Below, in pieces: positions 8,926 to 18,393 of a DNA stretch of 64,000 nt (position 1 is its first letter; each line of letters begins with the position of its first letter). Below the pieces are notes generated by a model, which worked only from the letters and a program-made list of their open reading frames with translations, was not told where the DNA came from and made no database searches. Made by a program: the position numbers and the translations under genes. The stretch spans positions 248,001 to 312,000 of the forward strand of contig CAVSMD010000001.1 of NCBI GenBank assembly GCA_963728995.1, given 5' to 3'. This stretch comes from FEN-1219 sp963728995 (lineage in GTDB: Bacteria > Pseudomonadota > Gammaproteobacteria > Steroidobacterales > Rariloculaceae).

Positions 8926-11900
8926 CTAGAACGCCATCTTCACGCCGACGTACATGCGACGACCGAGGATGTCGTAGTAGTCCGCGCGCGTGACCTCGGC
9001 GTTGCCGTCGGCGGAAGTCGCCCCGACGACGTTCGGCTGCTCGTCGGTCAGGTTGTCGATACCCATGCGCAGGCTGACCTTGTCGTTGACCATGTAGCCC
9101 GCGAACAGGTTCAGCGACTGGTACGAGTCGACGCTGAAGACAGTCGTGTTGGGGTTACGTGCGAACGACTCGTCCTTGATGCTCGGCAGGTACCGCCACT
9201 GCAGCCCGATGTTGGCCTTGCCGCCACCGAAGTTGTAGCCGAACGTGTTCGTCAGCTTGTACTTGAACTGGCCGCCGTCCTGCGTCTGCAGCGTGTCCTT
9301 CTCGTTGATGATCGGCGAGTCCGGCGTGTCCTGCGTATCGTAGTGATCGAGGAACGTCATCAGCGAGTTGATGAAGAACGAGCCCGACGCCTAAGTCCTT
9401 CGTCCAGTTCACGGCCACGTCGATACCCGTACGTCTTCAAGCTGCCCGTGTTGATGAACGGCGCATCGACGGACGCGCGCTCGCCCGACACCGTGTTGCG
9501 GAGGATCAACGCACAGTACGGATTGCCGGTGTACGACAGCGTCGGGTTGCTCGTGCCGTTGGAGTTGAAGCACTGCTGATACGCGAACAGCGAGTTCAAC
9601 GGCGCAATCGCGTCGGTGATCTCGACGTTGTAGTAGTCGAACGATGCCGTCAGGCCGTCGAGGCCGCCGGGACTCTGGAGCACGACCCCCAACGTGAACG
9701 TATCGCCCTTCTCGGGTTGCACCTTCGGGTTGCCCTGGCGCAGCTCGATCTCGAGCGGGAAGAACGGGTTGCCGGGCCGCGCGAAGCCGTTCGGACCGGC
9801 GGGGCCGATGTCGAACACCGACTGGTTGTCGTTCGTGGGGTCTGCGTCGCTGTTGTTGATGATCGCGCGGCACAGCGCCTGGACGGCCGCTCGATTCGGG
9901 TTATTGGCGGTATTACCCCACAGCTGCCCCGTGCTCACGTCGTTGTGATCGAACGTGTACGAGCAGGGATCGCTCGGCGCAAACGGCACGACGAGCAACG
10001 AGACTCCCTGGAACAGCTCGGCCGTGTTCGGCGCGCGCTCGGCGCGCTGGAAACCGCCACGCAGCGTAACGCTGTCCGTGGCGCGGAACGTGAACAACGC
10101 CTTCGACGTGTCCGTGGTGCCGATGTCCGAGTCCGCGTAGTCCGATTCGCGCAAGCCGAACTCCATGTCGAACTTCTTCGTGATGGGGACGAGCAACTCG
10201 CCGTAGATCTCGGACACCTTCGTTCCGCCGGCCGTGTTGTTCGACGCGAAGATGCTCATCGGGTTCTCGACGACGGACTCGCGATCGTTCGTCTCGCCCG
10301 GATCGAACTTGAAGGTGTTCCTCCGGCTCGTGGCGCCGACCGCGAACCGCAGCTCGCCGTTCTTCATGTCGGTGATCTTGCCCTGCAGGTTGAACTCGCC
10401 GATATCCTGCTGCAGCTTCTGGACCGAGCGCGCCTTCGCCACGATGCTCTCGATGCAGTCGGACGACACCTGGCCCGCGCCGAGCGAGGAGCTGGTCGTG
10501 AAGATCGGCAGACCGCTCGTGCAGTTCTGGACGTAGTTGCGACCCGAGCTGAACGAGCCGGCGCCCCAGGTAGCGTTCTGCTGACTCAACAGGTACTGGT
10601 AGCGCTGCAACGACGGCAGGTTGTTGAAGAAGCTCAGCGAGTCCGTCTGGCCCGAGGACACGTAGGCTTCCCAGGTCCAGTCGCGATTGCTGAACCGGCC
10701 CTCGACACCGGCCATGATCTGGAACACGTCGTTCGAGGTCTTGGTCGAGACCGGATCGCCCATGAAATCGAGCACGCGGAACAGCGTCCAGGGAGCGGTC
10801 GGATCCGGGCGCGAGGCGAGCAGCGTTTGCAGCGCGGCCGGAATGGGTCGGCCGTCGACCGGGATCGGCGCGGACCAGACCGTGATGGCCGGCGAGAAAC
10901 CCTGGGTGGTTTGCACTTCCACGCTGGCGTAATTCGCCTGCACGAACGCCGACAGATTGTCGTTGATCTCGTGCGTGGCGCGACCGAACAGCGAGCGGCG
11001 GGTCAAGGGCGACGAGGCCTGGCCGACATAACTGACCTGGCCGAGATCGCCGTTCGGCTGCAGCCGCATGCCGGCATAGCCGGCGCCCGTCGGCGTCTGG
11101 CTCGACGGGCTGTCGAACGGGCCGTTGTAGCCGCGAGCCTTCGCTAGCAGGAACGGACTGCCGTCGGGATTGAAATAGATCTCGGAACGCGGCGTGGCGA
11201 TGAACCCGCCGGCCGGCATTCCCGTGGTGGAGCCACCCGGGTAGTAACCGGGCACGCTCGCGAAGACGGAGTCAACAGCCGTCTGGCTCGGCAGACCCCC
11301 GCTCGCGGTGCTGCTGCCGGCGCCTAGAATCGCCGTGGTCGGCGAGTAACCGGGCGGCTGGATGAATCCGCCGGCATTGCTGCCCGGATCGAACCAGCCA
11401 TTCAGGTAGAAGTCGCGGTCCTTCAACAGGACCTCGCCGCGGTTGTACCACTCGACGCCGAGCATCACGTTGCTCTTGCCGTCGCCCGGAGTTCACGCCG
11501 AGCAAGCTCGTGAAGCGCGTCTCCTCGCCGTCGCCTTCCGCCGTCATGCCGGTCTGGAAGTCCATGTCGACGCCTTCGAAATCCTTCTTCAGGATGAAGT
11601 TCACGACACCGGCCATGGCGTCGGCGCCGTACACGGCCGAAGCGCCGCCCGTGATCGTCTCGACGCGCTCGATGGCGGCGGACGGAATGGTGTTGATGTC
11701 GATGATCAGCGCCGCGTTCGCCGGCTGCGCGCGGCGGCCGTCGATCAGCACCAGGGTGCGGTTCGGGCCGATGCCGCGCAGGTTCACGCTGCCGATACCG
11801 AGCGAGGCCGTCGGGCCTGCCTGAATGCCTTGGTCGAACTGCGTGCCCTCGGGCACGAACTGCGGCATCTGGTTCAGGACGCTTTCGATGCTGAGCGTGC

Positions 11901-12111
11901 TCGAGTTCTCAAGCCGCTTGGTGTCGATCGTCATGATCGGACTTGCGGCCTCGAGGTCGCGGCGGACGATGCGCGAGCCCGTGACCGTGATTTCCTCCAG
12001 TCCCTGGTCCTGCGCGTGCGCCGCGCCCGTCCCCGCCAGCAGGGCGGAGATCGTCGACGCGAGCACGGTGCGATTGACGACCTGCGCCTGGTCGCGTGTG
12101 TTGGCTTTCAT
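8926..12111 (-). CDS. TonB-dependent outer-membrane receptor 1 (frame breaks)
   Basis: Outer-membrane receptor of about 1060 residues for active uptake of an unidentified ligand. From the ATG at 12111 there is a signal peptide ending AHAQ, a TonB-box/plug start LEEITVTGSRIVRRDLEAAS, the plug motifs SVNLRGIGPNRTLVLIDGRR and GGASAVYGADAMAGVVNFIL, a long beta-barrel and a C-terminal strand ending YVGVKMAF with the terminal Phe expected of outer-membrane proteins. The frame shifts near 11490 and twice near 9395-9430. The large extracellular part and the plug type resemble receptors of the Xanthomonas/Caulobacter group that import carbohydrates or other large organics. A palindrome at 12314 lies upstream. 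Confidence 0.88.
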
Positions 12112-12446
12112 GTAGTAATTACCCCCGAGTGGATTCGGTCCGATGCTGATAACAAAAGAAGGTCCGTGGCCCGGCTATTGCCAGTGTTGCCAAAAAGCGT
12201 CGATGACCCCCGACCCGCTGTGACCGTCTTATGGTGAACAGTCGACGCAGCACTGTGCCTCAGCCTGGCAGGTCGATCCAGCTAACTATCAACACTATCA
12301 TTTGCACTACCATGTTGTATGCATACAACGACCACAAGCGTGCCGAACCCTGCGGTGCGGCGCAAAGGGCGTAGAGAAGCGCGCCTCGAGGCAGTACGCT
12401 GCGAGCCTCACCGCCAGATATCTCCGTCGGACTCGACCCCTACTCC
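12112..12446. other. Intergenic region between divergent receptor and PepSY genes
   Basis: This 335-base stretch holds no supportable gene. It is visibly less GC-rich in the middle (near 12270-12335) and contains a perfect 16-base palindrome at 12314-12329. Both flanking genes point outward, so their promoters should lie here, but I cannot assign -35/-10 boxes with confidence. Confidence 0.6.
12314..12329. promoter_or_regulatory. Perfect 16-bp palindrome, likely operator
   Basis: GTTGTATGCATACAAC is a perfect palindrome in the divergent region. Its form, TTGTAT with an inverted copy, resembles operators of GntR-family regulators. No GntR gene is visible in the window, so the regulator would be encoded elsewhere. 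Confidence 0.5.
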
Positions 12447-14006
12447 ATGCAATTTTTTCGCCGCACGCTGATTCTCCTGCACCGCTATCTCGGGATCCCG
12501 CTCAGCGCCGTGTTCGTGCTGTGGTTCGCGACGGGGATCGCGATGATCTACGTCGGCGGCATGCCGGCCCTCGCCCCGCAGGCGCGGCTCGAGCGTCTCC
12601 CGCCGCTCGACCTCGCCGCCGTCACGCTCACGCCGACCGACGCCGCCGCACGCGCCATGAGCGGCTTCGGCGACGTTCGCCTCACGACGGTGCTCGATCG
12701 GCCTGCCTACCGCTTCGACAGCGCCTACGGCTCCGCGACGGTCTTCGCGGACGATGGGGCCGTGCTCGAGCCGGTCACCGTCGAGACGGCGAAGGACGTC
12801 GCCGCGAAGTTCCTCGGCGTCGAGCGGAACGACCTCGATCTGCTCGCGCTGATCGACCGCCCCGACCAGTGGACACTGCTGCTCGGGCGCGATCTGCCGC
12901 TGTACAAGCTCGGCGTCCGCGACGGCGCCGGCACGCAGGTGTACGTGTCGCCGGACTCCGCCGAGGTGCGGCTGGTCACGACGCGGCGCAGCCGCGGGCT
13001 CGCATGGATCGCCACGATCCCGCACTGGTTCTACATCACGCCGCTGCGCGTCCATCAGCCGCAGTGGTACTGGACGGTGGTCGTTGCTGCCGCGCTGGGG
13101 TGTCTGCTGGCCGTGCTCGGGCTCCTCGTCGGCGTGCTGCAGCTGCGCTGGTCGAAGCCGTTTCGCTGGTCGAGCGCCATCCGCGCCCAGGGGTGGCTCC
13201 GCTGGCATCACCTCCTCGGTCTCGTGTTCGGGGTCTTCGCGCTGACATGGGTCTTCAGCGGCCTGCTGTCGATGGAGCCGTTCGCGTGGACGAATGCCGA
13301 GGGGTTGCAGGTGGGCGACGACGCCCTGTCCGGCGGGCCCGTCGAGCTCGATCGATTCCCGGCGTTCGACGCCGACCGCTGGCCGGCATTGCTCACCGGT
13401 CGCGCGCTGAAGGAGATCGAGTTCCGCCGTGTCGAGGACGAGCCTTACTACCTCGCCCGGTACACGAGCGCACCGGCCGAGCTCGACCCACACCGCGAGC
13501 GACTGCATCAGCCCTATCTCGTCACGGGTCGGGCAGCGCCGGAGCATGTGCTGATCGATGCCACCACGCTGGCGGTGCACGCCGACGCGTTCGCGACGGA
13601 GTCCCTGCTGGCGCGCCTCTCGGCTGCGGCGGGCGATGCGCGGATCGTCGACCAAACGCTGCTGAAGGACTACGACTCCTATTACTACTCGCGCGGCCGG
13701 CAAGCACCGTTGCCGGTGCTGCGCGTGAAGTTCGACGATCCTCTCCGCACCTGGATCTACGTCGACGTGGGGCTCGGTGAGATCGTCGCGACCATCCATC
13801 GCTTGAACCGCGTGGAGCGCTGGCTCTACAACGGCTTGCACAGCCTGGACTTCGGCTTCTGGTACGACCGTCGGCCGCTCTGGGACATCGGCATGATCAC
13901 GCTGTGCGGCGGCGCGCTCGTGGCAAGCCTCATCGGCCTGTGGCTCGGCCTGAAGCGTCTGCGGTCCGACGTCGCACGGATCACGCGGCGGCGGGGTCCT
14001 GCTTGA
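12447..14006 (+). CDS. PepSY-associated membrane protein
   Basis: A 519-residue inner-membrane protein with an N-terminal helix (LHRYLGIPLSAVFVLWFATG), a periplasmic PepSY-like region, a central pair of helices around 190-270 (HWFYITPLRVHQPQWYW, then WHHLLGLVFGVFALTWVFSG), a second periplasmic region and a C-terminal helix (GMITLCGGALVASLIGLWLG). Repeated His residues next to the helices (LHRY, PHWF, WHHL, LHSLDF) suggest haem binding, as in PepSY_TM ferric-reductase-like proteins that accompany TonB receptors. It is divergent from a receptor gene, which fits a role in reducing an imported ligand or iron; that role is inferred. Its 3' end overlaps mtfA by 26 bases. Confidence 0.85.
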   Translation: MQFFRRTLILLHRYLGIPLSAVFVLWFATGIAMIYVGGMPALAPQARLERLPPLDLAAVTLTPTDAAARAMSGFGDVRLTTVLDRPAYRFDSAYGSATVFADDGAVLEPVTVETAKDVAAKFLGVERNDLDLLALIDRPDQWTLLLGRDLPLYKLGVRDGAGTQVYVSPDSAEVRLVTTRRSRGLAWIATIPHWFYITPLRVHQPQWYWTVVVAAALGCLLAVLGLLVGVLQLRWSKPFRWSSAIRAQGWLRWHHLLGLVFGVFALTWVFSGLLSMEPFAWTNAEGLQVGDDALSGGPVELDRFPAFDADRWPALLTGRALKEIEFRRVEDEPYYLARYTSAPAELDPHRERLHQPYLVTGRAAPEHVLIDATTLAVHADAFATESLLARLSAAAGDARIVDQTLLKDYDSYYYSRGRQAPLPVLRVKFDDPLRTWIYVDVGLGEIVATIHRLNRVERWLYNGLHSLDFGFWYDRRPLWDIGMITLCGGALVASLIGLWLGLKRLRSDVARITRRRGPA

Positions 14007-14736
14007 AGAACTGCTTGAGCTGCGCGTAGACGTCGGGATATTCCTGCCGCAGGCGCTGCGGCACGTCGAAGAACAGCTCCGCGCACACGGCGAAGAGCTC
14101 GGCCGAATCCTCCACGGCATACGGGTCCAGCCACGGCTCCACGCCGCGCTCGAGCTGATCGACGAGATCGTCGTACGCTGCGTCGAACGCGGCGACCCAT
14201 TCCGGCACGCGCATGCCGGCGTGCAGCGGCGGCACGCCGTTGGCCTCACCGCTCAGCATGTCGAGCTTGTGGGCGAGCTCGTGGATCACGACGTTGTAGC
14301 CTTCGCCGCGCCCGCTCAGCTCGACCTCGGTCCAGGCGAGCACCACGGGGCCCTGCTCGAACGCCTCGCCGCTCAACAGGTCGTCGCCGACATGGACGAC
14401 GCCATCCTCGTCCTCGTACATGCGATCGCGGACCAGGAACTCATCCGGATGCACGACGAGGGACAAGAACCCGGCATAGGCGTCTAGGCCCAGCTCGAGA
14501 ATCGGCAGGCACGCGAAGGCGGCGATCCGCAGCCGTTTCGCGTCGTCGAGCACCAGGCCGCCGGCGGGCTCGAAATGCTTCTCGTGCAGGAACAGCACGG
14601 CGAGCTCGCGTAGCCGGCCCTGCTGCGCGGCATTGAGGCGCCCCAGCGCGGGCACGGACGCGGCCAGCGTCGTCCAGAGGGCGTCGGGAATCGAGCGACG
14701 GGCCAGCACGCGCCGCCGGCGCCAACGCCTGAACAT
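13981..14736 (-). CDS. mtfA: Zinc-dependent peptidase MtfA
   Basis: A 251-residue protein matching the MtfA (YeeI) family, which in Escherichia coli is a zinc aminopeptidase that also titrates the glucose repressor Mlc. The catalytic motif IHELAHKLDM gives H152, E153 and H156. The acidic EDSAELFAVCAELFF segment should supply the third zinc ligand. Other family landmarks are the basic N-terminus and LFLHEKHFEPAGG. No PTS or Mlc gene is visible nearby, so the regulatory role may not carry over. The gene converges on and overlaps the PepSY gene by 26 bases. Confidence 0.92.
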   Translation of the reverse strand: MFRRWRRRRVLARRSIPDALWTTLAASVPALGRLNAAQQGRLRELAVLFLHEKHFEPAGGLVLDDAKRLRIAAFACLPILELGLDAYAGFLSLVVHPDEFLVRDRMYEDEDGVVHVGDDLLSGEAFEQGPVVLAWTEVELSGRGEGYNVVIHELAHKLDMLSGEANGVPPLHAGMRVPEWVAAFDAAYDDLVDQLERGVEPWLDPYAVEDSAELFAVCAELFFDVPQRLRQEYPDVYAQLKQFFKQDPAAA

Positions 14737-14795
14737 ACCGTCAGGGACTCCGACCCGCCGGGCTTCTCGTCATGGCGCGTCCCTGCCGCCGCGAC

Positions 14796-15707
14796 TCAGC
14801 CGAGATGCTGCTTGAAGAACGCCAGAGTTCGCTCCCACGCAAGGTTCGCGGCCGCCTCGTCGTAGCGCGGTGTGGAATTGTTGTGGAAGCCGTGCTGCGT
14901 GCCCTCGTAGCTGTATCTCTGGTACTCGACCTTGTTCGCCTTCAGCGCCGCTTCGTACTCCGGCCACATGCCGTTGATACGGTCGTCGTTGCCGGCGTAT
15001 TGCAGCAGCAAGTGCGCCTTGATCTTGGCGACGTCGTCAGCCGCCGGAGCGGCTCCATAGAACGGCACGCCGGCGCTCAAGTCCGGGCCGAGCGCCACGG
15101 CCAGGTTGTTGACCATGCCACCCCCCCAGCAGAACCCCGTGGCACCGAGCTTGCCGCTCGACAGCGCATGCGTTTTCAAATACCGGGCGCTGTTGACCAT
15201 GTCCTGCCGCAGCTTCGCCTGATCGAGCCCGGCCTGGAGCGTGCGGCCGTCGTCGTCGTTGCCCGGATAGCCGCCGGCCGGCGCCAAGCCGTCCGGCGCG
15301 AGCGCGAGGTACCCGGCCACGGCGACGCGCCGCGCGACGTCCTCGACGTAGGGGTTCAGGCCGCGATTCTCGTGGATCACGAGCACCGCCGGAAACGGGC
15401 CATTGCCGGCCGGCTGCACGAGGTAGCCGCGCATCTGACCGGAGTTGCCACCCGGCGAGGGATACTCGACGTACTTCGCCTTGATCCGCGAGTCCGTGAA
15501 CGAGATCGTCTGTGCCTCGACGTAGCGCGGAAACAGCGCCTGCGCCAGGGCGAGCGCCGAGACGCCCCCGATCACGAGCGCGCCCGCGCGAGCCAGGAAC
15601 TCCCGCCGATCGATGCGCCCGTGGCAGTACTCGTCGTACAGATCGTACACACGCTGATCGATGGCGATCTGCGTGGCTCGGTCGACGGCATGGGGTTCGG
15701 CGGCCAT
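14796..15707 (-). CDS. Dienelactone hydrolase family protein with Tat-like signal
   Basis: A 303-residue alpha/beta hydrolase. The catalytic triad of dienelactone hydrolases is visible: nucleophilic Cys in GFCWGGG, Asp in YAGNDDRI and His in GTQHGFHN. About 35 residues precede a twin-arginine-like segment (RIDRREFLARAGALVIGG), a layout seen in exported members of the family. The ATG at 15707 follows a GAGGAGG ribosome site. The substrate is unknown; carboxymethylenebutenolidase activity cannot be assumed. It stands alone, between mtfA on the same strand and a divergent DUF6152 fusion gene. Confidence 0.9.
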   Translation of the reverse strand: MAAEPHAVDRATQIAIDQRVYDLYDEYCHGRIDRREFLARAGALVIGGVSALALAQALFPRYVEAQTISFTDSRIKAKYVEYPSPGGNSGQMRGYLVQPAGNGPFPAVLVIHENRGLNPYVEDVARRVAVAGYLALAPDGLAPAGGYPGNDDDGRTLQAGLDQAKLRQDMVNSARYLKTHALSSGKLGATGFCWGGGMVNNLAVALGPDLSAGVPFYGAAPAADDVAKIKAHLLLQYAGNDDRINGMWPEYEAALKANKVEYQRYSYEGTQHGFHNNSTPRYDEAAANLAWERTLAFFKQHLG

Positions 15708-15868
15708 GAGCCCTCCTCTCGTGGTGGTTACATCGGCCGCTTGAATGTAGCGCGCGCGCCGAGCGGGTTCTAGCGGGCCGATGAAAAAGGGCCTGCGGCG
15801 CCCGCCGCGCGGCTCGGCCTTTGGCTCCGCGCGGCCTATACTCGGGCGTCTCGTCAGGGGGAGCCCGC

Positions 15869-16921
15869 ATGCGCATCGCCGGCACAGTCCTGGTCTCGTT
15901 CACCGCCGCGCTCGTCGCGCCCGTCGTCGCGGCGCACCACAGCTTCGCGCCGCATTTCGACATCTCCAAGCCCGTGAGCATCTCCGGCACCGTCACGCAG
16001 TACGAGGCACGCAACCCCCACAGCTATCTGCACATCGCCGCCGTCGACGAAAACGGCAAGACGCAGGAATACGTGTGCGAATCACACGGCTACACGCAGC
16101 TCACGCGCAATGGCATCACACCGGAGATGCTGAAGCCCGGGACGAAGCTGCGGATCGACGGCTCGATGTCGCGGCATAGCCAGTATCAGTGCTTCTTCAA
16201 CAACCTCTATTTCCCGGACGGGCGCGCGCTGAACGTCAATGGGCCCACGGGCCCGCAGAGCGTCCGGGCGCCGGGCCCGACCTTGCCGGCGCGCCATGAC
16301 CTCTACGGCACCTGGTTGCTCGCGCCGATCCTCAACCGCAGCACGAGCGGCCCGCAGCCGATGATCGAGGCCCTGACGCCGGCAGGACGGGCGGCCGTCG
16401 CGGCCTACGACCCGTTCAAGGACGACCCGACCTTCCGCTGCGATCCCGTCGCCATCCGCCGCGTGTGGGGCGCGCCGGGCACGCCGCTGTCGATCACGCG
16501 CGACGGCGATCGAGTCGTGCTCCGGCACGAGTGGATGGACGTGGAGCGCATCGTGCACCTCGACCAGCGCGAGCACCCGCAGGACGGGCCCCGCAGCTCG
16601 CTCGGTCATTCGATCGGCCACTTCGAAGGCGACACGCTCGTGATCGACACCGGCAACTACGCGGCCGGCGTGCTGAATCAGTACGTGGAGCAACCCGGTC
16701 AACCGACGCGTGGGCTGCTGCATTCGGCCGCGCTGACGTCCGTGGAGCGGCTGCACTTCGACGCGGCGCGGCAACGACTCGTCGTCGAGATCACGCTGCA
16801 GGACCCCGAGTTCTTCACGCGCGATTTCGAGCCGGCGCACTACGAGTACGCGCCGTCCGAACTGAAGCTCGAGCCGTTCAACTGCTCGCCCGAGGGCGTC
16901 GGCGGCACCCTCAGAAGATAA
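15869..16921 (+). CDS. DUF6152-GDTLV fusion protein, secreted
   Basis: A 350-residue intact protein joining two domains otherwise separate in this window. Residues 1-22 form a signal peptide with a VAA cleavage site directly before His23-His24, which starts a DUF6152 domain that includes the conserved NPH at 50-52 (H51). From about residue 145 a GDTLV domain follows, with TWLLAP, a conserved Cys in FRCDPVAIRRVWG and the signature GHFEGDTLVIDTGNY. The ATG at 15869 follows GGGGAG. Both families are of unknown function; the fusion implies that they work on the same target in the periplasm. Confidence 0.85.
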   Translation: MRIAGTVLVSFTAALVAPVVAAHHSFAPHFDISKPVSISGTVTQYEARNPHSYLHIAAVDENGKTQEYVCESHGYTQLTRNGITPEMLKPGTKLRIDGSMSRHSQYQCFFNNLYFPDGRALNVNGPTGPQSVRAPGPTLPARHDLYGTWLLAPILNRSTSGPQPMIEALTPAGRAAVAAYDPFKDDPTFRCDPVAIRRVWGAPGTPLSITRDGDRVVLRHEWMDVERIVHLDQREHPQDGPRSSLGHSIGHFEGDTLVIDTGNYAAGVLNQYVEQPGQPTRGLLHSAALTSVERLHFDAARQRLVVEITLQDPEFFTRDFEPAHYEYAPSELKLEPFNCSPEGVGGTLRR

Positions 16922-16925
16922 GGAC

Positions 16926-17042
16926 CTCTCGCCAAGGCGCAAAGACGCCAAGCAAGACAAGAGGCCGAGAGGGCAAGAGGATCGGACTATCAATAGTCTT
17001 CATAAGGCTTCTATCCTTGGCGCCTTCGCGCCTTAGCGAGAG
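16926..17042. repeat. 27-bp imperfect inverted repeat between convergent genes
   Basis: The arms at 16926-16952 and 17016-17042 match at 24 of 27 positions as inverted copies, 63 bases apart. The left arm begins CTCTCGCCAAGGCGCAAAGA. This type of purine-rich GCGCAAAGACGC sequence recurs in intergenic DNA of many unrelated environmental bacteria. It lies between convergent genes and might act as a bidirectional terminator, but no T-tract supports that. Confidence 0.7.
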
Positions 17043-17061
17043 CTCTTCGCCCCCCCAACCG

Positions 17062-18087
17062 TCACCGCACCAGCGCTTCGGCGATCTGCACGGCGTTCAG
17101 CGCCGCGCCTTTCAGCAGCTGATCGCCCGCCGAGAAAATCGAGATCGAGCGGCCCGTCGTGTCGCTCAAGTCGCGCCGGATCCGCCCGACGAGGATCTCG
17201 TCCCGGCCGGAGGCATCCACGGGCATCGGGAAATAGTTGCGGCTTTGATCGTCGACGAGCTTGCAGCCCGGCGCCTCCGCGATGATCTCTCGCACCTCTT
17301 CGGGCGTGATCGGCTTCTCGCACTCGAACGTGACCGACACGCAGTGCGCGCGCAGCACGGGAATCCGCACGCACGTGATGCCGATCAGCATGCCGGGATC
17401 GCCGAAGATCTTGCGCGTCTCGTTGATGACTTTCGTCTCTTCTTCGTTGTGCCCGGTGACGGGATCGATCTTCGTGTTGTGACTGAATGCGTTGAACGCG
17501 TACGGATGCGGCAGCACCTTCGGCTCGTACTTGCGGCCTTCGAGGTAGGCGCGCGTCGATTCGCGCAGCTCCTCCATCGCCGCGGCACCGGCACCCGAGG
17601 CGGCCTGATACGTCGAGATGATCAGGCGCTTGATCCGGTTGCGCTGGTGCACGGGCCACAGCGGCGTGATCGAGATGATCGCCGAGCAGTTCGGGTTCGC
17701 GATGATGCCCTTGTGCGTGAAGATCGCGTCGCGGTTGATCTCCGGGACGACGAGCGGCACGTCGACGTCCATGCGAAACGCCGAGGAGTTGTCGACGATG
17801 ACCGTGCCCGCCTTGACGGCGGCGGCCGCGAACTTCTTCGAGGTGCCGCTGCCGGCCGAGAACAGACCGATGTCGACGCCGCCGAAGCTGGCCTCCGTCA
17901 GCTCCCGGACCACGAGCGGCTTGCCGCGGAACTGCAGGGTCTTGCCGGCAGAGCGCGCCGACGCGAACAGCCGCAGCTCCCGCAGCGGAAACCGCCGTTG
18001 CTCCAGGCATTGCAGCAGCTCGACGCCGACGGCCCCCGTCGCGCCGACGATGCCGACCACGGGGTTCACGATCTTCTTGGACTCCAT
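17062..18087 (-). CDS. asd: Aspartate-semialdehyde dehydrogenase
   Basis: A 341-residue enzyme reducing aspartyl phosphate to aspartate semialdehyde, the branch point to lysine/diaminopimelate, threonine and methionine. The NADP-binding GIVGATGAVG loop (residues 12-21), the catalytic C134 in NPNCSAI, the STYQAASGAG segment and the His at 248 in RAHCVS are all present, and the length is normal. The gene stands alone on its strand. A terminator-like hairpin with a T-tract begins about 21 bases before its ATG, preceded by a short ORF, suggesting attenuation. Confidence 0.96.
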   Translation of the reverse strand: MESKKIVNPVVGIVGATGAVGVELLQCLEQRRFPLRELRLFASARSAGKTLQFRGKPLVVRELTEASFGGVDIGLFSAGSGTSKKFAAAAVKAGTVIVDNSSAFRMDVDVPLVVPEINRDAIFTHKGIIANPNCSAIISITPLWPVHQRNRIKRLIISTYQAASGAGAAAMEELRESTRAYLEGRKYEPKVLPHPYAFNAFSHNTKIDPVTGHNEEETKVINETRKIFGDPGMLIGITCVRIPVLRAHCVSVTFECEKPITPEEVREIIAEAPGCKLVDDQSRNYFPMPVDASGRDEILVGRIRRDLSDTTGRSISIFSAGDQLLKGAALNAVQIAEALVR

Positions 18088-18107
18088 GACTCGGGTTCTC
18101 CGGAAAC

Positions 18108-18136
18108 AAAAAAGCCCCGTCGGGATCCGGCGGGGC
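18108..18136 (-). terminator. Intrinsic terminator or attenuator before asd
   Basis: On the minus strand a 9-base-pair stem (CGGCGGGGC arm with GCCCCGTCG arm, one G-U pair) with a 5-base loop is followed by six T residues, ending 20 bases before the asd start codon. Because it lies inside the probable asd leader, it may act as an attenuator rather than end an upstream gene. Confidence 0.65.
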
Positions 18137-18164
18137 CTTTGGCCTACGTGCGTTGACTAATCAA

Positions 18165-18236
18165 TCAGCGCGCGCACGACTCCGCGGCCCCAAAAACGGG
18201 TTTCGTAATCGTGCGTTTGCGAATCGGGAATTTCAC
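18165..18236 (-). CDS. Possible 23-residue leader peptide of asd
   Basis: A GTG-started ORF preceded by an AGGTGG ribosome site encodes MKFPIRKRTITKPVFGAAES plus three more residues, ending 28 bases before the terminator-like hairpin upstream of asd. The position is right for a leader peptide that couples translation to attenuation, and it contains Lys and Thr, end products of the pathway, but only two of each. No database match is claimed; it may be chance. Confidence 0.3.
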   Translation of the reverse strand: MKFPIRKRTITKPVFGAAESCAR

Positions 18237-18393
18237 GGGCCGCCACCTTAGCCGAGTCGCTCGCCGGCGTAAAGCCTTGGAATATCGGCCTGGAATACCG
18301 AAACCGTGCTGGTCCGCACTGCAGGGGGTTTGCATAGTGGCTATGGTCCGGTGCAGGATTTTCGGCGGCTCGCACAGCCGATCGACCCGACGC

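Larger units (their letters stand above)
18088..18393. other. asd leader region and upstream spacer
   Basis: This 306-base stretch contains the hairpin at 18108-18136 and a 23-codon ORF on the minus strand, both listed separately. The rest, up to the lipoprotein start at 18394, has no convincing gene; longer frames extending the neighbours into it look like overextension. Confidence 0.5.

Noticed and set aside
9717..11147. Long plus-strand frame antisense to TonB receptor 1.
   Set aside because: Arg-rich, low-complexity translation without motifs; the minus strand encodes a clear receptor.
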